From NCBI GenBank assembly GCA_003024985.2, contig PXIH01S0066001.1: 10,548 nt of DNA. One strand, given 5' to 3'. The stretch is from Euperipatoides rowelli. Its lineage: Eukaryota > Onychophora > Udeonychophora > Euonychophora > Peripatopsidae. This document shows, one piece after another, positions 1 to 8,662 of the stretch (its first letter is position 1; every line of letters starts with the position of its first letter). Position numbers and translations under genes: made by a program. The notes under the pieces are model-generated. The model ran no database searches. It was given only the letters and a program-made list of their open reading frames with translations, and was not told the origin of the DNA.

Positions 1-204
1 CTGACTATTAATGAAGAGTTGGTCGATTACTGCAAAGTAATTAATAAATTTAGTTATTTTTCATTGGGCTGCTGACTTTTAATCAAAAGTTGGCCGATTA
101 ATCGGTAATCGGCCGATTATTAAAGGCCGATTAATCGGTAATCGGCCGATTATTAAAGGCCGATTAATCGGTAATCGGCCAATGTGCTTATCGGTGCATC
201 CCTA
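1..204. mobile_element. Terminal part of a hAT-type DNA transposon (possibly non-autonomous)
   Basis: The segment ends in TATCGGTGCATCCCTA (189-204), whose reverse complement TAGGGATGCACCGATA is a terminal inverted repeat typical of many animal hAT elements. Just inside it are tandem palindromic CGATTAATCG/GGCCGAT repeats (92-180), a usual subterminal arrangement for such elements. An imperfect direct repeat lies further in: 1-29 resembles 72-100, both CTGACT-(A/T)TTAAT followed by AGTTGG(T/C)CGATTA. The other end and any transposase lie left of the window. GTGCTAAC (205-212) would be the flanking half of the 8-bp target duplication; the partner copy is not visible. The element sits in an intron of the ARID2 orthologue. 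Confidence 0.75.
92..180. repeat. 33-bp tandem repeat, 2.7 identical copies, subterminal in the hAT element
   Basis: Units are 92-124, 125-157 and a partial 158-180. The two full units are identical. Each holds GGCCGATTAATCGG followed by TAATCGGCCGATTA, so every unit is full of overlapping inverted repeats (CCGATTAATCGG and AATCGGCCGATT are perfect palindromes) that could form hairpins or bind a dimeric transposase. Identity between copies points to recent amplification or slippage. Confidence 0.9.
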
Positions 205-212
205 GTGCTAAC

Positions 213-1124
213 ATATTCAGTTATTTAAACATGCACTTCCAGTTATAGTATTGAATTAATTGCTGATTGTGCATTGGTTGACCACTGGTCATAAATTATG
301 ATTGTCAAGTCCTTTCATTCCAGCGTAAATACATCTACTTTTAACTAGACAATAAATGATCATATCATCAATACTGTATACTCACTTTGTCTAAAGGTTT
401 ATAAACACAAAGAAATACTTTCAAACAAAGTTTCTANATCAATGGGATATGCAAAACAAATATTTATACAACTACAATGTTCAGAAATTAGAGGAAATGC
501 AATAGCATTTTTTTTAAATTCATATATTACAAACTCAATTCTTCATATTTATTCTCTGCACAATTTTTATTTATTTCAAATCTCAATGAAAAATGCAAGA
601 GTTTTGATTTTTTAAACAGTATTATCTAGCCTACAATATTCTCTTAAGTGAATTACTGTATATGAAATGCACAGTAACCATATTTCATACACTGTATTTC
701 TACTAAATTACATCATAGTAAAACATTTGTATAATGCTATTAAAATAGTTAACATTTATTTAGTAACTGCAATAAATATTAAATAAATCACATAAAGTAT
801 GTTTTCTCCAGATGAGATTTTTTTTAAAGTTGTATTTTGATATCCAATTGTTTTTGTTGTTTTCCAAATTTTTTATTTACAATATTCGACTCTATATCCT
901 GTACCTGTTATATATTTTTTAATTATAACCCTTTAGCAACTGTAAATGATGTAATAAATGAGCATTAACAATAAATACTGTAAATAAAAAATTAAACATT
1001 TCTAAAAAACCATACATTGTGCAAATTTTCTTTCTGAACCCAAAATTCCTATAGTATTGACACAAATATTTAATAGTTAAATACTTAAACCTAATCATTA
1101 ACCATATAAATATATAAACTTTAC
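213..1124 (-). other. ARID2 downstream intron, 5' portion (runs off the left edge)
   Basis: On the minus strand this follows the donor GTAAAG at 1124 and continues into the hAT terminus at 1-204. The sequence is AT-rich and non-coding. No frame here supplies the F...H...H half of the zinc finger that must follow CEWQQCK, so the next exon lies outside the window. Reading through the donor gives an immediate TAA at 1123-1121. Base 437 is undetermined. Confidence 0.75.
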
Positions 1125-3891
1125 CTTTTACACTGTTGCCATTCACACATATATTCTAGCTTTGGTTGAACTGGTGGTATTACTGGCTGAGGCTCTCCCA
1201 CAATTCCACTTCCATCTTCTAGGTGCACTTTCTTGATGGTTTCCGTTCGAAATGTTTCATCAAATGTCATAGAACGTTTAATTCCTTGTGAAGTTGAAGC
1301 AATGCTAACAGTTCTATTAGAATCAGGTGCTAATATTTCTTGTTTAGAATAAATGAATGCAGGAGCAATTTGTGATGTGGGTGTTAATGGAGGTGAAATA
1401 GGTGGCAATGGAGGAGGAGCTAGTTGAGGTTGCCCGATTAACGGTAAATCAGGGCTTTCAATTTTTGGTATAAATCTAATAATGGTCCCTGGAGTAAGTT
1501 TAGTCCTATTTTCAAGTTCAATATTCCTAGGTTTATCGGAAAATTGTTTCACAACAGACTGCCTAGAGTCTACAATAATTGGACCACGAATTACAGAAAC
1601 GCTATTTGTTAAATTTAATTGTTGCGACGGTGTTTCTGCATTTGTGGACAATAATGTTGATAAATTACAATTTTTATTATTTATTGTTTGCTCCTCACAT
1701 TTTTCTATCAATTTCCCTAATAAAGGCTGTTTTAAAATATTGTTATTATTATTATTACTCCCACTGTTACTACTACTACTACTAGCTTTAACCTGTAATT
1801 GTTCTCCGTTAGAAATTGGACCATTTCCCATTCGAATATTTTTCCTATCAGTATTAACACACTCGGTAGATTGTTCAAACTCTTGTCTAGAGACTGCTTC
1901 TTTGGAAATAGATCTTAAAATCCCAACTGAGCTCTTTGGATCGTTTTTTAATTTTTCCATTAGTCTGTGCGCTTCACTTAAAATGTCCTGCCCTCCATTT
2001 TCTAAATGATTTATAACAACCTTAAGTTCTCTATCTATCGAGCATATGCCATCCTTTGGTAAATAACCATTAAGAAGAGGTGTATCTTTTACAAGTTTCT
2101 CTTCCGCTAATAATAGGCTCAAAGAGTCCAATTTATCAGCCTCTTTTAATCTAGTTGTTAGTTCATTATTGCGAAGTTGGGAATCTTTTGGTCCTTTTTC
2201 TACAACTGAATTTTCATTCCGTTTTGCTGCCTGAGGTAGATCTGTAGCATTAGGAAAGGGATTTGAAAGGCTGCCATTAAAATGATTAGAACTATCTAAA
2301 TTTGTTGACCTACTGGAGCTACTACAACTATCGTCATGAGATTCTTGCCTAACAACTATAGGGGTTCTTTCCAAGCTATCTCTGCCTTCACATGTGACCG
2401 ATAAACTTGGCCCCTCTTGTAAATGAGAATCTCTTAAATGTCCTTGTGTTTGGGCTGAAGGTTTTCCACAATTAATGCCTAATGATGCTTCAGTCCTAGA
2501 AGGTTTACAACTATTGTCTGAAATTAACTGTTCATTGGATTTTATCCTAGATTCATTTTGAGTTCTATCAGTCCAACTAGCCTCCGATTCAGGCTCTGTG
2601 CTTTCACTTTTTGCAGAGTTCTCACTAGTATCCATATCCTCGAATCCTTCATCTCTAGCTAAATGATTTTCAATGCGTTCAATCCTGGCTTCATGAAATT
2701 CACTATTATCTACAAGATCTTTGGCTTGCTCAACCTGAGCACAAACTTCCAATTGCACTTTTCTCGGAGAACCATTTAACCGGGGCGAACCTACCCTCAC
2801 CTGCTTGGGCATTTTTGTAGTAGATGTTGTTTTACTTGTTACAATAACATTTGTTGTAGGAAGTGTTGGCTGAGAGGGTTTTACTTTTACTGGCTTTGAT
2901 GGTGCGATGGAGGAAGAATTATTTTTTGATGATAAATTTTTATGTGCAACAGGAGGTTCTCCAATCAGATCCTCATTTGCCTGAACATCTTTCGCAGTTT
3001 CATCGTTGTGTAACGGATGTGACTCTACAATTTTTGGTTCTGGATGGGGATTTGTTTGAGGAAGATTTATTGACTGCTGTACTGTTGCAGGTGGATGTAA
3101 AACAGGAGATGGAGGTGGTTGGGGTGGGGGTGTCAGTGTCGGAGAATAAGCAGGATGATAAGGTTGGCTTGGCTGCTGAAAATTTGTTGGGTTGCTATGG
3201 TAACCAGGAGCTGGTGGTGATTGTGGATGGATCTGAGGTTTTACATTTGAATTTTGTAATCTAAATTGTTGCTGCTGTTGCAGTAGTTGTTGCCTTTGAA
3301 TATTTTGACTTACTTTATTGGCCAAAAGACTTTTAATTAAATTGCTAGAATCTGGCCTGGATAATCCCACTGACTGAGGACTTTGAGGAAATGAAGTAGG
3401 AATAAAGGTAGGAGGTGAAGGAGTTGTTTGAATTGGAGATTGCACTCGAGATTTTTTAATTTTATTGGGCGGTGTTTTGGGCGGTTTATGAAGCAAAACT
3501 TGGAGATTCGAACAATGCTTCGGTTGACCCAAATGAGGTGAAACATGGGCTAAAGATTTATTAGACATACTTACTTTAGGCTCTCCGACAAGCCCATGAT
3601 CTACAGATGTGGGTAATGGAGCACTTAACCTGGCCTGCAGGATAGGACTATTAAAACAATTTTCATCAGTCTTTAATGGCCCTGTATTAGGACTGGCAAA
3701 TGTCTGTTTAGGAAATGCTTGATATGGTACAATAGTTTTTGCTTTTGTCTGCTTTGGTGTCGAAGGTAAAGCAGAAGATGGAGTTTTTCTCTTTGCAGAA
3801 TAATGTGTTTTTTTCCCATGAGAAGCAGAAGGCTGGACGTGAGAACCAAGAGCTGATGATGGAGAAGGCTGCCGAGGATATGGTACATGGC
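1125..3891 (-). CDS. ARID2: ARID2/BAF200 (Bap170) giant internal exon: low-complexity central region and start of C2H2 zinc finger
   Basis: The exon is 2,767 nt: 2 nt, 921 codons, 2 nt, with no internal stop. The acceptor is TTTTTTTAG (AG at 3893-3892) and the donor is AAAAG|GTAAAG (GT at 1124-1123). Spliced to exon 6746-6954, the split codon gives Gly and the reading SQYQ-G-HVPYPRQPS. The frame continues 107 codons upstream of the Met at 3568-3566, so that Met is internal and not a start. In exon residue numbers, a Ser/Pro/Lys-rich start is followed by a Gln run near 198-208, a Pro/Gln-rich block to about 277, an acidic Ser/Glu-rich block near 395-440, LSLLL (590-594) and LSTLL (743-747), both fitting LxxLL, and a Ser/Asn run (702-717). 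The exon ends YMCEWQQCK plus a split codon: C-x4-C, the first half of the C-terminal C2H2 finger. The histidines and second finger must lie in a later exon left of the window. A very large central exon ending near the finger is typical of ARID2. Most of the region is probably disordered; its partners cannot be read from sequence. Confidence 0.9.
1743..1784. repeat. Coding trinucleotide repeats (TTA)n and (ACT)n
   Basis: On the plus strand the exon carries TTATTATTATTATTA (1743-1757) and a TAC/ACT run (1768-1784). On the coding strand these give the consecutive Asn and Ser codons of the SSSSSNSGSNNNNNN tract. They lie within the disordered part of the protein, so length changes would stay in frame. 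Confidence 0.85.
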
Positions 3892-4627
3892 CTAAAAAAA
3901 GAATTGATCCAATTTATTAAACTGCTGACAAATATCAAAGTAATTATCAAACATAAGCAAGTTTATGTGAGTTTCATTTAGAAATAATCGCAGTTTTAAA
4001 TTTTGGCTAACATTTTTATTATTATATATTGGTTCCAAACAATTTGTTTACTTGATAGAACAATGTAATTCAAACAATAAATCATATAAACTCACTAATA
4101 CAGCATGAACAATGGGAGCCTATTATCTAAAAAATTTCAAAATATTAACACTACAAATGCTAAAAAAAAAATGGCAAACAAAACAAAAAGTTAATAAATT
4201 CATAGTTTAGCCATCTGGTCCAATATAACAAAAAATACTTCCCACCCAGAAACATATTATTACCATCCAAGACTACACAGATTCACACCTTATTTAATAT
4301 AGATAAAAAAAATTATCCTAACCTCAACATTGAAAACTAAAGTGTAGGAGCATTGTTATTTTCAAAGTTTAGAGACTCAGAGCAAACAAATGCATTCAAT
4401 AAGAAAGTAGAGGCAAATCACATACTTGTAATCTTCATAAAATGAGAAAGCGTATAGATTAAAACATTAAAAACACAGGCACCAATACAGCACAAAAACA
4501 TTGCACTAGAGGGTACAGAGCCTGTGCAAGATTGATTTGGCATTTAAAAATTATTGGAGAATATTCTGACATTACTATTTACTGTACATACTGTAGCTAC
4601 CTGCTGTCTACATCAAACAACTCAAAA

Positions 4628-4840
4628 TTGGTGACATCCATTGATTTAACACACAGTATGTCCGATGTGTTGGCGACATCTGATTTATCATGAACGTGTG
4701 ATGTATTGATGACATCCATTGTTTTAACATGCATGTGTGATGTATTGGTGACATCTGATTTATCATAGATACTTATATAATATTCATTGATTTAACATAC
4801 TGTACTTGTGTGATGTATTAACATGCCATGTGTGATTATC
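4628..4840. repeat. Degenerate minisatellite with two alternating unit types
   Basis: About six units of roughly 35-42 bp follow one another: 4628-4669, 4670-4705, 4706-4744, 4745-4781, 4782-4817 and 4818-4840 (partial). Type A reads TTGGTGACATCCATTGATTT then AAC...GTGTGATGTA. Type B reads TTGGCGACATCTGATTTATC then AT...GTGTGATGTA. The order is A, B, A, B, then two decayed copies related to A, which suggests that a dimer of about 77 bp was the unit duplicated. Unit boundaries are by eye. Confidence 0.8.
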
Positions 4841-4849
4841 ACAATATAG

Positions 4850-5558
4850 CCTAAATTATGTTACAATGATTCTGATGACAATGAAGGTGAAGGAAATTCT
4901 TTTGTGTCAAGATAGTTAGGTATTTTTCTATATACTTTTTTAATTTAATGGATTAATTTTTTTTTTTTGGTATAGGCTAGATCAAATAGAAGGAATTTTT
5001 CCCCTCCCTCACTTCCCTGTATCAGACCCTGATACTTTTAATACATTAACATTTATTAATAACTACTGTAACACATACAGTATTTATAAAGTTTAAATGT
5101 GTGTGGGATAGCATTTTTGTAATAAAAATTTGCATTCATAATCTTTAAATGCATTTTTTTCCACTTTAGATGTTTAACCATTTAACAAACTTAGGAATGC
5201 TATATCTCTAAAGGTTTAACAGATATTTCAATAAAGTTTTATATAATTATTATAGTTAAGCTATGCCAAGGGGCGACATAATGTTGTTTTTTTCCATTTT
5301 TCAAATGAAATTAAAAATGTATGCCGCTTAATTTACATAATATATAAAAAAATTGAAAACTCTACTTGAGACATATATCATTGTTGTCGACTTCATAATT
5401 AAAAAAATGTATTGACTGCTATTGTAGTTTTTCTTATACAGTTTTCCATGGAACAATTCAAGATATTTATTTTACTATTACAATTTGTTTTCTTACGCTA
5501 TTTGTATATTTGACTTTACATTTTTGTTTTCTTAATACGAGAAATAAATTTTGATCAT

Positions 5559-5577
<19 letters not shown>
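4850..5577 (+). mobile_element. Possible retroposed transcript 3' end (AATAAA plus A17 tract)
   Basis: AATAAA at 5543-5548 is followed 12 nt later by 17 consecutive A (5561-5577), the layout of a polyadenylated RNA copied into the genome. About 650 bp upstream a short plus-strand frame encodes YNDSDDNEGEGNSFVSR and then TAG (4910-4912). Its acidic content and GA-rich codons differ from the surrounding sequence and could be the end of a coding region. No target-site duplication was identified, the frame has a stop shortly upstream (TAG at about 4847), and poly(A) tracts are common in this window, so this is tentative. Confidence 0.3.
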
Positions 5578-5591
<14 letters not shown>

Positions 5592-6745
5592 CTTTTTTAG
5601 TTTAATTTGAAAGATGTCTCAAAAACAAGTTTTTATTTATTTTTGCTAAGAAGTTAGCAGTTTGCACATTATTCAAAGTGGAAGATATTTTACAATTTAT
5701 TTTATGTATCACTTTTAAATGTACTGTAGTTAATTAAAATTAAGTAAATGAACGCTAGACGTGTGTTGATTCTGAGAAAATTAACATATGAAGCCAAAAA
5801 TTTCAAATGCCGTCGTGTAAATAGTAATCTCAGACTAAGCAAATTTTAGTTATTAATTTCATATTTTAATTTATTTATTTTTTTTTAAATTTTTAACATG
5901 TGGAATCATTTTTTTAAATCATTATCTTTCAAAATATATGTTAATTAAAAAAAAAGGTAAACTCACTTTTAACATTAATAACCAAAGGAATTAAAGCTCA
6001 TCGAAAAGGATGTCAGATTTTTTTTGCAAGAACCTGAACTTTCATCCATGTTTCCTTCAGGACCTTATTGTACGAGACTTTACTCTATGGTTATATAAAA
6101 GATCTTACATACTGTAACTACAGTCAGCCTTGCAAGCTGTAGCACTTGACTTATTATGATGTAGTAAAGTGTGTTGTCATAATCATTCAGGTCTGTTTGA
6201 CATTTACTGTCTCAAAGACAAGTTAGATTTTTTTTCAGATATTAATGAGAAGCTTCTCTCCATATCAGCGTTTCTGGAAGATAAGACCACATTTCTATAT
6301 GACCACTTGCCCATTATCTTTTGGTTAGAAAAAGTGAGAAAAGTGACCAGTTACCACCACTGAAATTACCAGAGATCACAGCTGCTCCATACTTGTTTTT
6401 GATATAAGATCACAACCATTAGATGTGTTTTATCAATATATTTTGCATATAATTTAAAGTTCTATACGTTTTGAAAATTCAGCATAAATTTTATTTTTTA
6501 ACGATTACAGTATAAGTAAATTTGACTGATTTTTTTCTAATTTTGGCATTTTGCCACAAAATTATTTCATTAAGTTAATTTTTTAAAAAAATGTATAGCT
6601 TAGTTCTAAAAATTGAATTTTTTTTAAATTTCCACTTACAGTAAATAAAAACATTTTAACAGAAAATGGTGTTACCATCAATTTATCTAATGACTTTACT
6701 AAAATATGCAATTCAAACATGCTGATAAAAAGATGTGATTCTTAC

Positions 6746-6954
6746 CTTGATACTGTGAAAGCCCAGGGGACTGTGGAGGTGGACTGGGAGTGGGCGCATG
6801 AGGAGTGACTGGTCGAGGAGGAACCCAAGAATGGACAGGCGGCGTCGGCTGCTGCATAGGAAGGGGTACACTTCGTTTTCGAATACCTTCATGATGCATC
6901 TGGGTACCTCCTTGCGAGTCAACTCTCTTATTACTGGAATTAGGGAATACATTC
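6746..6954 (-). CDS. ARID2: ARID2/BAF200 (Bap170) internal exon: second half of RFX-type domain plus Pro-rich linker
   Basis: This 209-nt exon is 1 nt, 69 codons and 1 nt. It is bounded by a pyrimidine-rich acceptor ending CCATTTAG (AG at 6956-6955) and a donor CAAG|GTAAGA (GT at 6745-6744). The first base completes an Arg codon begun in exon 7248-7382, so the join reads CLR-NVFPNSSNKRVDS, the continuation expected inside the ARID2 RFX domain (human has CLR-x-VFPN at this point, from memory). The domain ends near GIRKRSVPLPMQ, equivalent to the basic-then-PLP-x-Q end of the human domain. After it comes a Pro-rich linker (PTPPVHSW, then PPRPVTPHAPTPSPPP) with no visible fold. An open frame extends upstream of 6954 to a chance ATG inside the intron. 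I exclude that stretch because the splice acceptor and the family both place the boundary here. Confidence 0.88.
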
Positions 6955-7247
6955 CTAAATGGAAAAGGAAAAGGCTTTAAATAGTTATTTGGGGACAATC
7001 AGTATATGTTTTTAAAAGCGTATACAGTATACTGTATTTTGAAATTTAAGACAGAGTTTGAGTATAAATACAGACTGTATATTGTATGTAGTATAGATCT
7101 TAAATAGAATGAAATCATTGTCTAATCACCACTAAGAACATGCACTCAAGATTTGCATCTGGCAGCCACATGCTTTATTCTAATGATCACAGTAAGACTT
7201 TACTGAAAGCACATTGATTTGCTGTACAAGCTAGATGACGACCCTAC
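6955..7247 (-). other. ARID2 intron inside the RFX domain (293 bp, phase 2)
   Basis: The intron has GT at 7247-7246 and AG at 6956-6955 on the minus strand. It splits an Arg codon in the middle of the RFX-type domain. The acceptor has a strong pyrimidine tract of CCTTTT-type repeats. It contains a perfect 16-bp palindrome (7022-7037, ATACAGTATACTGTAT) and nothing that looks coding. It is about one tenth the length of the next intron. Confidence 0.85.
7022..7037. repeat. 16-bp perfect palindrome ATACAGTATACTGTAT
   Basis: The palindrome has no spacer and lies within the 293-bp ARID2 intron. It is built from TACAGTA/TACTGTA, a heptamer seen repeatedly across the window's introns. Confidence 0.7.
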
Positions 7248-7382
7248 CTGAGGCAGTTTGAGAACTGCGTGGCATTGAGAATGCCAGATTTAGCTAGCTT
7301 GCTATATGAAGCCAGATACTCTGCATACAGATCTGTTCTTGAAACAGAACATTCGCTGTCTGCCTCACAATGTGCCTGTAAC
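7248..7382 (-). CDS. ARID2: ARID2/BAF200 (Bap170) internal exon: first half of the RFX-type DNA-binding domain
   Basis: This 135-nt exon is 1 nt, 44 codons and 2 nt. It begins after a TTCCAG acceptor (AG at 7384-7383) and ends at CTCAG|GTAGGG (GT at 7247-7246). The peptide starts LQAHCEADSE, has RTDLYAEYLASYSKLAKSG in the middle and ends with QFSNCL plus a split Arg codon. It matches, from memory and without an alignment, the RFX-type winged-helix domain of animal ARID2: LQAH, then Y-x-E-Y-L, SKLA-x-x-G-I-L, then F-x-x-C-L-R. ARID2 is the subunit that marks the PBAF form of the SWI/SNF nucleosome remodeller and acts in the nucleus. The first base would complete a Trp codon if the previous exon ends in TG, which fits the WL seen in RFX domains; that is inference. 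An alternative acceptor six bases downstream (TTACAG) would drop the leading Leu-Gln. Codon use is clearly less AT-rich than the flanking introns. The previous exon was not found in the window. Confidence 0.88.
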
Positions 7383-7682
7383 CTGGAATTTCAAGAGAAT
7401 TGGTCAAGGGAATAGCTAGAGCCAACAAAGGCTATCAAAAAAAAAACATTCATGAGTTAAACAGAGAATCTGCTAATATTTTTTTTTTTTTAGTATCACT
7501 GGTCAAAAATAAAAGTAAAAAAATAAAATAAATAACTGACCCAGATTTTAAAAAAAAGTATGAATTTAACAATTTATTTTATTTACCCAGGGTGAAAAAT
7601 AATTTAAAGTACACATTTTATCACAATCAAAATTTATAGAAAAAAAATAACCATTTACACTATAAATTATGAGGCCCTTCAA

Positions 7683-7742
7683 AACGGCCGGAGCACGAGT
7701 GAGCAAACGCAACATTGCCAGTTGGGAACGGCGATATGCGCA
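7683..7742. other. CpG-rich patch in an AT-rich intron
   Basis: This stretch has about seven CpG in 60 bp (for example ACGGCCGG, GGAACGGCGA and ATATGCGCATG), whereas neighbouring sequence has almost none. No frame looks coding. It may be a piece of a younger or unrelated repeat, or a small unmethylated regulatory patch. I see no tRNA-like promoter boxes to support a SINE. Confidence 0.4.
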
Positions 7743-7922
7743 TGTGTGAAATTGTGAATAAGAAACACAAAATCTAGGTTTTTCTTAACAAAATTATAAA
7801 ATATAGCCGGGTAAAATGATTTCAATAAAAAAGTGAAGTACTACAACTTAATAATATGATTTTGTTCTTATAAAACTGGTGATTGCACTGCATACAAATT
7901 ATGATTTTTCTAACAGATCGAG

Positions 7923-8087
7923 TTAAATAAAAATTGAGGCTCCTAAGATCATGAGACCCAGGTCAACTTTCCCTCCTCCTGATACTGGCTGCTCATCACT
8001 ACTATCAGCAGGAACAAGTTCAAATTTTGTATGAGTATTTCGATATTGTAAAGAGGAAATTTTGGAAGGGAGCCTACCCTTTCCATT
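7923..8087 (-). other. Unassigned open frame of 54 residues, no ATG near its start
   Basis: The frame runs from just after a TGA (8090-8088) to TAA (7925-7923). It includes THTKFELVPADSSDEQPVSG and then GGKVDLGLMILG. The patch is less AT-rich than its surroundings and the acidic SSDE stretch looks protein-like, but no family is recognised and no splice sites fit an ARID2 exon. A transposon-coding relic is one possibility. Confidence 0.25.
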
Positions 8088-8299
8088 TCATCATTCAATG
8101 TATTTTTATTATGGTAGCATTCCTTTTTGTATTGCTTTATTTAAGAATGATTAAAAGTTGTAAAAATTAATCACTAACTAGTAATAAAACTTCACTATCT
8201 TATTCGTTTGAATAAATCAATTAATAATTTAATTAATAACTGTGCACAAGCTAAACTCTACAATCGTCGTTTGTTAGTTGTCATTTTGCAAGATTCCCA

Positions 8300-8437
8300 A
8301 TGTCCGAGAAAATAACTATTTCCAGTTCTGGTTTTGGATGTTTTCGTGAGTACTGGGCAGGTTCTGAGAATCTGGCAGAACCTATTCTCGAACAAGCCCA
8401 TATTTTTAAAAATGAAGCCCTTAACGGATTCTTGTAA
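8300..8437 (+). other. Unassigned short ORF, 45 codons, ATG to TAA
   Basis: The frame starts MSEKITISSSGFGCFREYWA, continues GSENLAEPILEQAHIFKNEA and ends LNGFL before TAA. Base composition is nearer to coding than the flanks. The opposite strand is also open across much of the same stretch (from an ATG near 8402 to a TAG near 8256), so strand is uncertain. No family recognised; probably a repeat relic, and a small gene cannot be excluded. Confidence 0.25.
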
Positions 8438-8632
8438 AATTATATATAGTGACGTTTTTTTTTATAATCTTAGTTTCTCCTACATTATATTATTTTATTT
8501 TCTATTTGCTGGGATTTAAACCCTGAAGTAATTTTTGAATAATGAGCTAATAGTGAATTTGATTGATTGTCCTTGATCATGTGATTTAAAATTATGACAT
8601 CACTGGTGTCTTCATTTGAGATCTCAGCATTG

Positions 8633-8662
8633 AAAAACATGTGCAATTAAACACATGTTTTT
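8633..8662. repeat. Perfect inverted repeat, 11-bp arms, 8-nt loop
   Basis: AAAAACATGTG (8633-8643) and CACATGTTTTT (8652-8662) are exact reverse complements around an 8-nt loop. It is followed by A-rich sequence and not by a gene. It may be a relic of a small transposon or simply an intronic hairpin. Confidence 0.7.

Larger units (their letters stand above)
3892..6745 (-). other. ARID2 intron (2,854 bp, phase 1)
   Basis: The intron has GT at 6745-6744 (GTAAGA) and AG at 3893-3892 after a T7 tract. It is strongly AT-rich. It holds a degenerate minisatellite (4628-4840), a stretch that ends like a polyadenylated transcript (4850-5577) and a 64-codon plus-strand open frame opening with GTG at 6169 that resembles no family I know. 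From 3901 to about 4600 and from 5580 to 6160 I see only AT-rich sequence with short homopolymers. Confidence 0.85.

Noticed and set aside
919-1146. 75-codon minus-strand frame overlapping the zinc-finger end
   Set aside because: It reads through the GTAAAG donor at 1124 in another frame, and its Phe/Ile/Tyr-rich content is typical of translated intron.
1482-2009. 175-codon plus-strand open frame antisense to the giant exon
   Set aside because: It is a mirror of Ser/Asn/Leu-rich codons on the true coding strand. It has no recognisable domain, and the minus-strand frame has splice sites and family support.
2863-3264. 133-codon plus-strand open frame
   Set aside because: It is antisense to the Pro/Gln-rich block of ARID2; its Val/Leu-rich content is the expected reverse reading of that block.
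3566-3568. ATG as start of the 815-codon frame
   Set aside because: The frame is open for 107 more codons upstream to a clear acceptor and joins in phase to the previous ARID2 exon, so this Met is internal.
6169-6363. 64-codon plus-strand frame in the intron
   Set aside because: It opens with GTG, has no family resemblance and no supporting splice or promoter signal.
8334-8519. 61-codon plus-strand frame
   Set aside because: Its Phe/Tyr/Leu-rich tail is AT-rich intron translation, and it overlaps a better-composed frame at 8300-8437.
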